Source: Biomphalaria glabrata (taxonomy: Eukaryota > Mollusca > Gastropoda > Planorbidae). Taken from it: 64,000 nucleotides of DNA. The notes under the pieces are model-generated. The model was not told where the DNA came from. It ran no database searches and worked only from the letters and a program-made list of their open reading frames with translations. Positions 33,600-45,562 of the stretch are shown here, piece by piece; within the stretch, counting starts at the first letter, position 1, and each line of letters opens with the position of its first letter. The DNA lies in assembly GCF_947242115.1 (NCBI RefSeq), contig NC_074714.1, positions 41,770,149 through 41,834,148 on the forward strand, read 5' to 3'. The translations under genes and the position numbers were made by a program.

Positions 33600-34943
33600 C
33601 AGGGCCGGATTCATTTCAACACATATATCCAAAAGCATTAAATATTTTAGAAGAAAGAAATAAAGTAGGTCTACTATAAATTTAAAAAAAAATTGTATAT
33701 TTTAGAGTTTGTGAGGAGTAGGCCCTGGGATGAGGCACTGCTGTAAGTCCAGAGCTGCTACTAGCTATACTCTTCATATTAACCATCACAGTGTTGCCAA
33801 GCAAGGTGTACCTCAAGGTACAGTCTTGGGTCCACTACTATTTTTAATTTACATAAATGATTTACCAAATTGCATTAGTTCAGGAACAAAAGTCAGATTA
33901 TTTGCAGACGATTGCATAATATATAGAACAATAAAAACAACACAAGACACAGATATTTTACAAAGAGAATTAGATGAATTACAGAAATGGGAATCAAATT
34001 GGAGCATGTCTTTCCACCCAGAAAAATGTCAGTTGTTAAGAGTAACAAAAAAACTAAAACAAATTAATTCCACTTATCTTATTCATGGCAAACCAGTATC
34101 ACAGACTAAAAACGCAAAATACCTAGGTGTTATAATAAATGAAAAACTATCATGGAATCCACATATTGATGAAACTACAAAAAAATCAAACAAAGCATTA
34201 GGATTTATTAAAAGAAATTTCTATAAATCAAATAAGAACATAAAACTAAAATGTTACTTAACCTTGGTTAGGCCAATAATAGAATATGCATCCTCCGTTT
34301 GGGACCCTTCAACTCAAGAAAACATTAAGAAACTGGAACAGACACAAAATAGAGCAGTGAGATTCATAACAAACGAATATTCACATTTGACTAGAGTAAC
34401 ACCTTTAGTAAAATCACTAAATTTAGAAAGCCTTCAGGACAGAAGGCTCAAAAGTAAAGTAGCAATCATACATAAAACACTGAACCATAATCTTCAAATA
34501 CAAAAACAAAATTTAATAAAATACTCTGAAAGACACAAAGATAAAGGCACATTCCTCGTCCCATATGCTAGGACAAATTTGTACAAATACTCCTTCTTCC
34601 CTAGTGCTATTAGAGCATGGAATGGGTTGCCTGAGCTAGCCAGGAAAACCAGTGACTTGGCAGAATTTAAGTCATTGGTTAATATGCATGACTAAATGCA
34701 TGAAGCGTAGGACGTAATCATCTTCTTTTTTGAAGTAACGTCTGTATTATATAAGATAGAAGATAAGATAAGCATAAGTATAAAGTATTGTCTGAAAAAA
34801 AAGTGAAAATAAAATGTAAAAATATGTATGTAAAAAAATTAAGTTTCTCAGAGCTTCTGACCCATCAAAATTAGCACATTTTTTATTATCTTTTGTGAGG
34901 ATAATCTTGTGGATACCTCGTGCCCTCCTTAAATCCGGCCCTG
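33600..34943. mobile_element. hAT-type TIR element split by a LINE insertion
   Basis: Perfect 12-bp terminal inverted repeats, CAGGGCCGGATT at 33600-33611 and AATCCGGCCCTG at 34932-34943, are flanked by 8-bp direct repeats. These are TCTGTAAC (33592-33599) and TCTGTAAT (34944-34951), seven of eight matching. A CAGGG terminus and an 8-bp target duplication are hAT hallmarks. Only about 130 bp at the left and 150 bp at the right belong to the element; the middle is a LINE copy. The element sits directly beside a (TA)n tract and looks non-autonomous. Confidence 0.75.
33730..34695 (+). CDS. Reverse transcriptase C-terminal half, CR1/Jockey-like LINE (5'-truncated)
   Basis: An uninterrupted frame of 321 residues encodes the later RT blocks of a non-LTR retrotransposon. 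QGVPQGTVLGPLLFLIYIND spans residues 25-44, the catalytic FADD is at 58-61, the primer-grip-like block SFHPEKCQLLRV comes next, then KYLGVII. A thumb and C-terminal region follow, with RPIIEYASSVWDP, QNRAVRF and AIRAWNGLP, which are typical of the Jockey/CR1/L2 group. Endonuclease and RT fingers are missing, so the copy is 5'-truncated; the ATG is incidental and element sequence starts near 33745. After TAA there is a short 3'UTR and an (ATAAG/GATAAG)-like tail near 34750-34790. The lack of stops suggests a fairly young insertion, nested inside the hAT element. Confidence 0.85.
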   Translation: MRHCCKSRAATSYTLHINHHSVAKQGVPQGTVLGPLLFLIYINDLPNCISSGTKVRLFADDCIIYRTIKTTQDTDILQRELDELQKWESNWSMSFHPEKCQLLRVTKKLKQINSTYLIHGKPVSQTKNAKYLGVIINEKLSWNPHIDETTKKSNKALGFIKRNFYKSNKNIKLKCYLTLVRPIIEYASSVWDPSTQENIKKLEQTQNRAVRFITNEYSHLTRVTPLVKSLNLESLQDRRLKSKVAIIHKTLNHNLQIQKQNLIKYSERHKDKGTFLVPYARTNLYKYSFFPSAIRAWNGLPELARKTSDLAEFKSLVNMHD

Positions 34944-34964
34944 TCTGTAATAAACCACACTCCA

Positions 34965-34980
34965 CAGTTTGAGAACCACT
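34965..34980. mobile_element. Orphan right end of a hAT element
   Basis: CAGTTTGAGAACCACTGG just downstream of the nested element is a typical hAT right terminus. The matching left end is not seen. Confidence 0.35.
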
Positions 34981-35631
34981 GGCCTACACTAAATAAATAG
35001 ATCTAGCATTCTCTGTCTAGCTAGTGTCTGCCTTCTCTTTATGATATGAATATGATCTTTCACTTTTGGCACTTCTTCTAATTAACCCTAATAGTAATAC
35101 TAATAAACAAGGTTTGTGACTCCAGGAACACCTCGCCTCAGATCCATGTATATCTAAATATTAATTAAACAACTATTAGTCATTAGATAATCAATAATCG
35201 TCCGTACTACGGTACTATGACTGCTTTATTTATTTTTTTCTAAGCATTTCAGTAAATCTGGAGAGGAGATGGGAGTCTAGATTGACCGGACCTAGTAAAG
35301 CCTAGTTCAAGACATGGGGAAATTAGTCCTCTAGGCATATATATTATATATAGATCTAGATCTATGCAGGTTTATGTTGCATTAAATAAAAAACGATAAT
35401 TTCCCATTTTATAGTCTCGGTAAGAACAGAAACGCAGAAAACGGACAAGTATTGAAATAGATCTGGATTCTAGATCTCGATCAATAGGGCTACGGCTACA
35501 TTTTATTCTGGATGTTATGTAAACCTAAATTTGAAAGAAATTTAAAAGCACTGTAATGGTTTTTAAAAAATTTGCTAGTCTAACATGAGAGCCTTGGAAT
35601 TAAGTAATTTTGACGAGCCAAATTTTTGTGT

Positions 35632-35713
35632 GTCACGATGGCCGAGTGGTTAAGGCGTTGGACTCGAAATCCAATGGGATTTTCCCGCGCAGGTTCGAAT
35701 CCTGCTCGTGACG
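35632..35713 (+). tRNA. tRNA-Ser (anticodon CGA)
   Basis: This is an 82-nt cloverleaf with a long variable arm. The acceptor stem GTCACGA pairs perfectly with TCGTGAC and G is the discriminator base. The D-arm/A box is TGGCCGAGTGGTTAAGGC. The anticodon stem TTGGA/TCCAA holds loop CTCGAAA with CGA at 35665-35667. The variable arm is TGGGATTTTCCCGC, and the T arm GCAGG-TTCGAAT-CCTGC supplies the B box. CCA is not encoded, as expected in eukaryotes. It is intact and looks functional. Confidence 0.96.
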
Positions 35714-35715
35714 CT

Positions 35716-35725
35716 ATTTTTTTTT
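35716..35725 (+). terminator. Pol III T-run after the tRNA-Ser
   Basis: A run of T residues begins within a few bases of the tRNA 3' end, the standard RNA polymerase III stop. Confidence 0.8.
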
Positions 35726-36275
35726 CATTATTAAAAGCATTGGAAGTAAATCTGAATTTTTACCTTTTTTTAAAAAAAAATTTGTTAACGACCACATTTC
35801 AATTTTATAAGCCCCCTTATATTTTTTGTTTCATTATTAAAAGGACATAAAAAAATGACCTAAGTAAATATGTACTTTTACTAGTTTTATTTATTATTTA
35901 TTTTGTTAACGAACACATTACAATTTTATAGGCCCCCTTTATGTAGTGGCCCACAATCTCATTTTATTTATTTTTTTGTACACAAAGATGGATCTATAGA
36001 ATTGTAGGCCTATATAATGTATACGTAGAATCCAATATTGGCCTTGAAGAGCCTATTCCATTCGTCATATTATTTGTAACATGTCAAAATATGTTGGGCC
36101 TGTCATTTTTAATATAACAACACTGTAACCATCTGTGACTTCCATATTTTACCAACCTCAACACACACACACACTCACACAAAACTTTGTCTGCCGGTGT
36201 CTGTTTTCTATTTACCGTTTCAACTTTCAATGGCGGAAACTATCAGTAGCCTACTATCACTTCAGTCTCGAAGTG

Positions 36276-36378
36276 TATAAAACGGCTATAGTAAGGGTCC
36301 TCCGGTTTTCTCTTCCATTTGCTGTCGGGCAAAATGGTGGAGTTGACGTCTTTTGAAAAGCGGAAAGTTCCTACCCAT
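36276..36378 (+). CDS. Candidate TATA promoter and first coding exon of an unrecognised gene
   Basis: A TATAAAA at 36276-36282 is followed about 30 bases on by a pyrimidine run (GGTTTTCTCTTCC, 36305-36317). A start codon in AAAATGG follows at 36334. The frame reads MVELTSFEKRKVPTH and meets a good donor (CAT|GTGAGT) at 36379, phase 0. A short pyrimidine-led 5'UTR is typical of TOP-type housekeeping genes, but fifteen residues are too few to identify the protein. No following exon is firmly recognised; 57460-57582 has compatible phase. Chance remains a serious alternative. Confidence 0.25.
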
Positions 36379-38149
36379 GTGAGTCACGGGATGTGCAGGT
36401 GTTTTCCTCGGCTCCTAGTGAAGGCGTTTCTTAATGACTCACATGTACTCACCAAGTAGGACTGGAATTTCTCTCGAGCTTTTGTCAAATTCAGGAAAAT
36501 AGATTAATGCATAGAAAACAAAAAGAAAACATGCAGGAGCGAAAAACTCTTCAATCTATATAACAAAAACAAACAAAAGTTGAAAAACACACATGCATTT
36601 TTTTTCGGCATGAGACTTTTTTTTAGAGTAGGGTATTGTAATACCTGCGTAGAAAAAAGGTCTAAAAAAATAATGACATTGTCTGGTTTAATGAATTTTG
36701 AAATCGAGACTTGCATCAAGCGTTTGTTTTATTTTTTATTTTTATTTTTTTCTTGTTAGTAAAAGGTTTTGTTTTTTTTATTGTTTTTTTTTACACATCT
36801 AATGAAAGTATGTCATGTAGCAGAAGTGTAGAAATAACAAACTACCTATATTAACAATTTACAATAAATATTTATTCCAAATTCTAATTAAAACAGCATT
36901 TTCAACATTTCAAAACTCTTAGAACTAAAAGATTGGCTACATTTCATCTTAAATGAAATTAGATGCAACTTAAAGGAATCTTTTTTTATTATTATTATTT
37001 TGAGGAATATAGAAACACCTCGGTTAGTCCCACGAGAACACAAAGGAGTGAGCGTTTAATGTGAACACATGGACGATCAAGTCCTTTACAAAGTACTCTA
37101 AAGTACTCTACTTCCTCAAATGGCTTTCATACTTCACTATTGGACCGTCCCAGACCTTCTTAATTGAACTTTATTTGATCTTCGCTCTTCATACTCATAC
37201 AAAGCGAAACATTTCGTTGCCTGGATAATGATTTTTTTTTTAAAACTCAGACTGCAGAAAAGTGCTCCCCAGATTTTCTAGCTGCAAACGAGAATGGTTA
37301 AATTTCCAAAACTCAACGAAAATTAATCTCTTGGATGTTGTATAATTGGCTGACGCTGGAACGAGCTATTTATTAAAACTAATTCGTTCCTGGTGAAAAC
37401 TTTCCGATTAAGCAGGAACATAACAATGCAGAAAATGTAAATTTACTCGAGCTCTCCCCCGCCCCTTTTTCCCGAAAGGATTTCCCGGGTGTGCAGAGCA
37501 AACGACAATGACGCCAAACAATTGTTTTAGAATGAGACTACTGGACAAGACATTCTGTACGATGAAGACGTTGAAATCCACCGTGCAAGCCCCCCAAAAT
37601 AACACAAGTGAGGGGGCTGTTGAAACCACTCATCAGTAAATGAAACAACAAGACACGTAATCATTGATTCACTGTTCTTTCATCGTCCTCGTAATGAAGC
37701 AGAAATAGGCAAGAGTCCAGTGGCCGTTTTTGCAGCTAATTTTCTGTATAGATAGCTTTATTACTGAGGTCTGTCTTAACTCTTATGAAGTAAATTACCA
37801 GACACTTTCAACTGTAGTCATTAATCTATATGTTGGTGTAGTTAGAGCTTTAGGCCCTTATAAAGTACGTAGTCTATTCTCTTCCTTTGCGATTATTTGG
37901 GCAATTTATTTTCTCAAGCAAATACTACAGAAAATTACAGTAATATTAATAGATATTTTCTGTAGTTTTCATTCATCTATTCCATTCCCGATAATCCGGC
38001 ATTTTTACAAACTCGAGAACCCTTCCATCCAAATTAAGCAAAAACCTTCGGTAATCCATTTAAAAACTAACAAACATGAGCAAACTGATGAAAATCTGGA
38101 AGAGTAATATCAGCTTCCAGGTAAAATTAAAAATGTAAAGAAAAGCTAG
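36379..38149. other. No recognised gene
   Basis: The longest frame (37730-38107, 125 codons) is hydrophobic and low in complexity, with no motif and no plausible splice partner, so I do not call it. The DNA is otherwise T-rich. Confidence 0.4.
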
Positions 38150-38257
38150 CTGGATAACATAAAATGGACACGCCTCTCTCTTGATATCCTAAGAACAGCT
38201 GCTGACAAGGAAAAGTGGAGGGATTTGGTTGAAAGTCAAAGGACAGATGAGATTTAA
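38150..38257 (+). pseudogene. LINE ORF2 C-terminal fragment
   Basis: A 35-codon frame ends in TAA: LDNIKWTRLSLDILRTAADK then EKWRDLVESQRTDEI. It resembles the DNIKEWTGLSLxxLxxxAxDRxxWRxLV ending of many animal LINE polyproteins. Sequence upstream is not in frame. Confidence 0.6.
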
Positions 38258-39954
38258 TGAACTCCAAACGAGCCCTACGCCTTAAGACTCAAATGGGTAA
38301 AATAAATTTGAGAAATCATTGCATTAAAAATAGAATGCATGTAAGTGTTTATTTATGTGTAGGTCAATATTAATTGTAACACCTTTCTAAAGTAACGTTA
38401 ACAATGTTTTTCCTAGGTTTTCCTCGGTTGTCTGACTAAGTGTTTTCTTTGAAGTGTTTTCCAATGAATCATCGAAGATTGTCAAATGACGTCAGTCTTG
38501 AAATGCGCCCCCTCTGGTCAGACCTTTGGGTAAACATTACGTCGTAAATTCCAGACAGACCAAAAATAAATCGCGTGCTCGCGGCAATACGGAACACAAC
38601 GTGGGCGGGGATATGAAGCTCCAAAATCTACCTACATGTCAACTCTCACAAATTATGTATTAGAAACTTTTTTTTTTAATAATGGCGATTATGTGGAGAT
38701 TGGAAATAGGCCATATTTGTAAATAGATTTTAAAAAAATAATTTCGGTAAAAAAAAATAGATTATTTCCCTTTCTTTTTAAACAGCTAATCTCAGTGTTT
38801 GCTATAAATAGCTTAAATTTAATATTTTAAAAGTGTAGTTTTCTTTAGTTTTCTACCAAAATTTCAAAACATTGTATTTCATCTATTGACATCAGACTTT
38901 TTTTTTTTGGTGGGGGTTGTGGGGGGGGGGGGGGAAGTGTAGTTTTAAGTTTAACTATTGGAAATAAAGTTTATATGTATATGTTTGTGGAAATGTGACT
39001 TTTATTAGCTTAGATTTTACTTGAGAATAATAGCGTATTATTTTATCTCGCCTGGACAAAACATGAAGAAAATGTCCTCTGTCCTAGTGTATAGTTCACA
39101 TAATTTATGCAAGCATTTCCTTTTTCACCGTACTTGTCTACTGTTAACCCGCGAGCTTACGTCACGCACGGGTGACATGTCACTTGTCGCGCGACTTGCC
39201 GGCCGGTGTAGCAAACGTTTTTAACACCGTAATATTTGTACATGTGTATTTTCTTTGTATGTTTATTTTGTAAATCTCCAGCTGTTCTAAAGATATTGTG
39301 TTTGTGAAAATTGTGTTAGTGTGTATGTGTAATTGTTTTTTGGAGGGGGGTAGTGCCGGGTGGATGGTGGCGACGTGGCGTTACATATTTTTTTCATTAT
39401 TTCAAGTGGGCCTTGGAGAAATGCGCAAACTTGTTAAGATTGTAAGTTGCCTTTTCAGCATATTTGTGACGACCTTAACAGACACTCTTCATGCGTCTGT
39501 CCACTCTCTTGACACTCTTAAGACATAAGCACCCGACAATATTCACATGTGTACGTTGCATTTCATCATTGTCTTCATGCTACTAACGCTACGGCTGAAA
39601 CCCCCACTAAAGACAATGCACAAACACTTCTTAGGCTCATCAGTTGTAGTTTTCTCGTCTGCCAGCATGATAACGCCTCCTACACACACACACACATACA
39701 ATACACACACTACTCTTAAATGAAACGCCTGTCCCACAACAACAGACGTTTTGGCCCTTGTATATTCAGTAGAACTGCCAGAAATATAATTACATCGCAT
39801 ACTTTTTTTGGCATCCTCCAATAGAAAGACATCATTCCCAACCAAGAACTTTTGGGCCCACTTTCAATAAGACTACCCCCCATTTCAACAATCTCCTTTT
39901 TGGCCAGTGTATTCTAGTATATGGTACATTTCATTTCATTGGAGCGGCCCGTCA
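38258..39954. other. No recognised gene; G-run and CpG-richer patches
   Basis: A G-run of about 14 lies near 38922. CpG-richer stretches lie near 38500-38620 and 39140-39215, the latter with TTACGTCACG, a CRE-like word. (CA)n near 39686. No exon is seen. Confidence 0.4.
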
Positions 39955-40170
39955 TTAACTACAGTCTTTACATTTCAAACTGTAGTCATTTTCCTTAAGC
40001 CAATACTACTTTATGAAGCAGAGACTCGCAGAACCATCATCACCACCATGAAAAAAATCCAGGTATTCATCAATACCTTCCTGAGGAAGATTCTTACGAT
40101 ACGCTAGCCAGACAAGATCTCACGTTACAAACCCAGAAGAACAAAGCAGCAGCCCATTGAAGTAGATATC
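39955..40170 (+). pseudogene. LINE ORF2 fragment (post-RT region)
   Basis: The + strand reads LKPILLYEAETRRTIITTMK and KIQVFINTFLRKILTIR. A stop follows, then RYKPRRTKQQPIEVDILQR in the same region. This is the LLYGAETWR...KKxQxFxNxxLRxIL segment of LINE endonuclease-reverse transcriptases. It is degraded and truncated at both ends. Confidence 0.6.
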
Positions 40171-40382
40171 CTTCAAAGACTCACATCCTTCGCAAGCCTA
40201 CATAATACGAATTAAAATTTCGACACAGATTCTAATTATTGAACTTTCTTAAAGCTCAATATGTTTCCTTTTCTCTGTCATTTTTTTTTAAATTAATCAT
40301 TTTTAATTCAACGCCATAACACACCCCATTGGTCCAGATATAGATATAACATAAAATACTTAACCAAGAAAAAGAAAAATAT

Positions 40383-41339
40383 TGTTACAAATGACCAGTG
40401 ACAGGAAGAGGTTAACGTGTGACCCCGACGAGATAACACAGCAGCGGGTGTTCCCTGGAATGTACATGTATAAACAGAGACAGGATGTGACGTGTCCTTA
40501 CATGTTATTCCAAAAAGTACTAGCAATGTCCAGTGACAGATAGAGGTCACAACTTGTGACCCCGGCAAGATGACACTGCAGCCGATGTTTTCTGGAATCT
40601 ACATGTATAAACAAAGACAGGATGTGACGTTTCCTCACGTGTTATTCCAGAGGATACTAGCCGTGTTTGTGCAACTTTGGACAAGCGATTAGGGACTCTA
40701 TATAAGCCAGAGAGTTAATGTGAAAGTCAGTCGTATGGAGTCGTGAGTTAGCCGTTACAGTCGATACAGACGATGTAAGACGTGTGCGGCTCTAGTGGAA
40801 GAGAAATGTGTACGACTCGATGCAAGTTAACTAGGGTAGAGTTAACTGGAGTGGACTACTGTCGTTAAAGTCTATACAGCGAACTACAGTGTACTTCAGC
40901 CGTTACAGTCGATACAGTCGATGTAAGACGTGTGCGGCTCTGATGTGGTAGACTGGAGTACGACTTGGTTCAGCTTTGGGAGACCTGGAGCGACACTGGG
41001 AAGTGTGTCGTTGGTCTGTTACGACTTGGTTCAGTTTTGGAGACCTGGAGCGACACTGGGAAGTGTGTCGGTGGTCTGTTCTGCGGAATACGGTTCGATG
41101 CAAGTTGAGAAGAGATGAATTGCAAAGAAGTGAGGAGATGAATTGCAACGAAGTATAGCTAACTGTAAACTGACAGATATTGTACATTCTTCTACGCTAC
41201 ATGTTACAGTGACGAATTGTTAGAGTTAATAGTCATTAAAGTTATATGAAACTGAAAGTGTAGTCGTCAAGTTCTTTACAGTGTTTTTATTTGTGTGCCT
41301 ACTAATACTTCTAGCCAGAAGATTCAGAAATACGTAACA
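40383..41339 (+). mobile_element. Solo LTR, probably Gypsy-type
   Basis: A 957-bp unit opens TGTTAC and closes GTAACA, with a 4-bp direct repeat ATAT on both sides (40379-40382, 41340-41343). It has a TATATAA box at 40699-40705, as an LTR promoter would. Two internal tandem duplications are visible: about 135 bp (40395-40529 with 40530-40664) and 61 bp (40959-41019 with 41020-41080). No internal coding region is present, so this is the recombination scar of a former element. The clear ends suggest moderate age. Strand follows the TATA orientation. Confidence 0.75.
40699..40705 (+). promoter_or_regulatory. TATA box of the solo LTR
   Basis: TATATAAG in a G+C-richer setting, about 320 bp into the LTR, marks its likely U3/R promoter. 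Confidence 0.5.
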
Positions 41340-41408
41340 ATATTTTGTTGCATACTGCAATGAATAATGAATCCAATTAGGGGAGTAACAACATGACGAG
41401 ATCTAGAA

Positions 41409-41593
41409 CAGTGTTTCCCAAACATTTTTCTTCACGGAACAGTTCGCACATTCTGAGAATTTAGCGGAACACTTTTTTTAGAGAGATTAATTCACGTTCT
41501 AGCTTACTAGTTAATTGTTCCAGTAGTTCGTGGAACATCTATTCAGGCCTCGCGGAACACTGGGGTTCACGAAACACATTTTGGGAAACACTG
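41409..41593. mobile_element. hAT MITE, CAGTGTTTCCCAAACT family, copy 2
   Basis: This 185-bp element starts CAGTGTTTCCCAAAC and ends TTTGGGAAACACTG. It is flanked by ATCTAGAA (41401-41408) and AACTAGAA (41594-41601). It is clearly homologous to copy 1, with scattered substitutions and small gaps. Confidence 0.85.
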
Positions 41594-42049
41594 AACTAGA
41601 AGATAGAGTGATGACTAAATTTACCAGAGGAATAGTTTCATACACTTATTTATGCTTAGTACCTGGCTCGTGGTTAAGAAAAAAAGCAGTTTGTTGAGCC
41701 TACCACTGACTACTGGGAAGAAACATTTCAAGATGAAGAAAATATTTTTTAAGTCAACATATATTATGTAACAATCGATGCCATTGTTTACTACTACATG
41801 GCAGATTTCATGGGTATAAAAAAAATTATCAACATGTTTCAGATTAGATTTTTTCATATTACACACAGCACACACTAAATTTGACTTATATTGGGAGTGG
41901 GGCCCACCAACATATTCTTGAACCCTGGCCCACGGGGACCTTGGAGAGACTCGATCAGAACCGAGGAAGCTGGTTGGTAGTCTATGTCCCAGACTGGACC
42001 ACAGGAAGAGATGAGATGTAGTCTGTAGAACAATAGTGTACTATACTAA

Positions 42050-42470
42050 TAGCTTGGACATGTTCGCCGGATGGAGGACAATCGCATCCCGAAAGTCATT
42101 CTCTACGGACAATTCGCGACTGGTTCAAGAAAAACTGGTCGCCCCCACCTCCGTTACATGGATGAAATAAAACGAGACCTCAAATCAGTGAACATTGATA
42201 CTGACCATTTGGGAAGACATAGCTCTTGACCGCACTAGATGGAGAGAGACGGTGACCAAGAAAGCTATGGAAAGCAAAAAAACATGAACCTCAGCTCTGG
42301 AAGAAAACCGTGCCACTGATAAAAATGATCAGCTCCTCTACCACCAAAGCGAAAGCCACCTTAACCTGCGATATTTGTGGACGGGAGTGTCTCTCCAAAA
42401 TAGAGCTTCACACCACGTGTAAAAGTGTTCGAGATGAACCATCGTCGCTCTACGACTGAAGGAGGCCAAC
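42050..42470 (+). pseudogene. LINE ORF2 tail, decayed, ending in a GATA tract
   Basis: The + strand encodes LGHVRRMEDNRIPK-like residues, then GRPHLRYMDEIKRDLKS and, after frame breaks, a finger TCDICGRECLSKIELHTTCK. The layout is the same as the intact tail at 12009-12512, so this is the same LINE group. The 3' side passes through GACAGACAGACA straight into the (GATA)n array. Confidence 0.65.
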
Positions 42471-42489
42471 TAGACAGACAGACAGACAT

Positions 42490-42604
<115 letters not shown>

Positions 42605-44400
42605 ATGTTTAGCCTATATGTATATAAAAGATATTGTCCTGGAGTTTGAAGATTAGGAAAGGTTTGCAGTATCCCTACTGTATGTTAGTTAATCTTATTC
42701 CACAGCGCAGCATGACCTTGATGCATGCATTATTTCGACGAATACGCTTTCAGTATGTGTAGCCAAAGTTAACTATAACGTTTATGCATATGAATAAAAG
42801 AAGTGCGTCAGACACAAAAAAAATGACTGAAACGTAGGCAAAATGTTGCACGCCTCTATGTCAGCTTACACTTCAGATGTAGGCCTCTGTATTGAACTGA
42901 ACGACAATCCCAAACGGCAGTGTGCACCTTAGGAAAAAAAAATTAGCTCGTCACTAAAACAAATACATTTGTCGTACGAACAGACGCACACTCAGACAGA
43001 CACACACGGCTAAGCCAAACTCTGGGTGTTACTTTTTATAGCGCACTGTTTCATCTGAGTTTAATTTACTTCAGATTCTCTCCCCCCCTCCACCCCACAC
43101 AGTTGTCGTCCACCCTTCGACACACACAAACACATATATCCTTCTCTACGCCCTTTCCTTTCCCTAAATCCCCCCCCTCCTCCGCTCCCCGATTGTTGAG
43201 GTTTGCAAAGCCAACACTGAGGTACACGCTTAGCTAAATCAAATAGCAAGCAGTCTCTGGGGAAAGGAAGAGGGGGGTCTAGTCAGGTGGAAAATGTAGG
43301 GGGTTTGGGGTAGAAAGGAGCAAAGGTACATATGCGTCTAACATTCTTGGGTGATGTACTCACTAACATTGAGAAATAGCCTACCGAAGCAATGTTCACG
43401 ACCACTCGACTATATGATGTAGGTATACTTGTTCATAGAGTGTTTTCTTCAGGGGAGATCATTTCAAGTCCTATAACTCATAGTGTCAACAGACTAGATA
43501 CTGAAGCTAAGATTTGAGAAATACCTGCTCAACAATGCGGGGTTGAGACCCTTAGTTTATTAAGGTTGTGTAACGATCTTCATTATTAATGTGAAACGTG
43601 AAACAAACCAACTATAATAAGCAGTTGCGAAGCAATATAGCTGTCTGGTATGCACATAGATAAATGAAAATCATGTAATCTCGTGTGTCTGTACCGATGA
43701 AAAGAGTGCAGGGGCAATAAGGAAGCAAAACAGAACCTCGTTTGGGGCCCCGAAGGACAGAGTACATTACATTTGCGGGTATAGGAGAGAGCCCCAACAA
43801 TCAAGTCACCATCCATTATGATCCATTTCGCTATAAATCGGAGTAAAAAAAGAAATAGCATGGCGTAGTCAGCCGCATTGGAACGATAACTAAGTTGTTT
43901 AATAAATTGAAAGATGCTTAACGTTTATTGCTAAGATATATTATCAAAGCTTTGCTTATATTTTTACGTAAATTATGTCTGGATTCTCGATCTATAAGTA
44001 GATTGAGATCTAGACTATATAAATCATTAAGATTTCTAAATCAGAAATCCCCATCTATTTCCAGATGGCTATATAATGAAAGTAGGCTACTTATAAATAT
44101 TTGCTCACTTCAACAATGCCTGCTGGCCTTTAATGCATCGTTCATAGAGCTGACGGTCCCATAAACACGAATTCGACACCCGGTTAGAGTTTTTAAAATT
44201 TTAAGTTTTTTTTGTTGAATATTTTATTTTATTATAAGTTTGTATAATGGAGGTATTGTCTTTTTTTAAAGAAGAAATTTTTAAAAATGTTTTTTTTTTG
44301 TTTCTATCCTTCATGATTAATTAAGAGCGAAGTAATCGTTTTTACAAAAGGTCAATAGCTTCATAAAGGAGGAATTGTCTTTTTAAAAAAAAGTATTTTA
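42605..44400. other. No recognised gene
   Basis: Simple pyrimidine and C-rich patches (43081-43190) and short unsupported ORFs only. Confidence 0.4.
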
Positions 44401-44610
44401 CAAAGCTTATATAGACTCACTCTGTCTGTCTGTCTGGTAAAAAGTTTGTAGACATTATTTCTCCAACACCCATTCTCGGATCAAGTTGAAACTTTACTCA
44501 ATTACTCATTGGCATAGACAAACAAGAATCAACGAAAAAAAAAAACAATTAGTTAGTTAATTACTGGTAATTAATTATTTTGTTTGCTACAAACAAGGGA
44601 AATAAATCCT
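44401..44610. mobile_element. AAGCTTAT-TIR repeat family, copy 3 (partial)
   Basis: CAAAGCTTATATAGACTCAC starts the copy. CTGTCTGTCTGGTAAAAAG, CCCATTCTCGGATCAAG and ACAAGGGAAA follow in family order. The right half and right TIR are missing. Confidence 0.6.
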
Positions 44611-45562
44611 TTAGTATTCCTTTAAAAGGCTGAGTAGCTATTTATTGCATCATTAAAACTTGCAATCGACGCCACGTCCACTGCGTCTCTATGTGTTCCA
44701 TCCTCTATGTCCCTCTGCCTTCCATTTGTACGCCTCTCTGTCCGTACGCCCAATTCAGCTGCCTCTATTGGACAAGATTTCGACTCACGCCCCTCTTATG
44801 CTAAGACTTTGACTCCCTCCCAAGCGAGTGCTCATGGCGACCCAAAAGCCATGTGAAGTGGTCAAAAACAAAATTCTACGTAGAGGCTACACCATACTGT
44901 CTACTTAATAGTTGTTGTATACACACACACTCAGATACACATATACACACGCAAAGTGCAGTAGCAGAAGCATGATGAAGAACGGGAAGTATGACAAGTC
45001 TCATGAAGGGTTTGACAACAATACCATAACTGATGTTTTGATGGAGCGTTTTAGCGCCAAGGAGTCTAAAATTTCTTTTAGAAAATGACCCTTTAAAGGT
45101 TGTTTTTTTTTAAATGATGAAAATATATGGTTTAAATTTTATATAACTCTTTTTGTTTCGTTTTTCGACCTAACTTTTTTTTTCTGAAAACAAGACATGA
45201 TTAAAACTAGTAGGCCTGCTATGCTATGGACAGCCAACTTTTACGCCAAAGCACACAGGTCCTTGAAAATGGCTGGTACTCCTAGTACTCTTAAAATTAT
45301 TTCAGTAGGATATTTTTTGTGCGTATTTTTCCATTTACAATGTGACATGGTTTCTGTAAGCATTGTGTCTCCCCAGACTGTCATCGTGTCCTGCCACGAG
45401 ATATGCTAATTGAAGTCAATGTCTTCTCAAGACTGACTGAGGCCAATGAACCATGAAGTATTTGTTTCACTAAAACCTTTTCTTTTTCAATTTCTTAATA
45501 GCAACGTCTGGCAACTTTCCCAAACTAATACCATTAGGGCCATATATAGTAAAAAGTTAATT

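Noticed and set aside
37730-38107. 125-codon ORF on the + strand
   Set aside because: Hydrophobic and AT-driven composition, no motif, no Kozak or splice support; long frames of this sort are expected in T-rich DNA.
40930-41158. Overlapping ORFs with duplicated peptide segments
   Set aside because: They arise from the 61-bp tandem duplication in the solo LTR, not from a gene.
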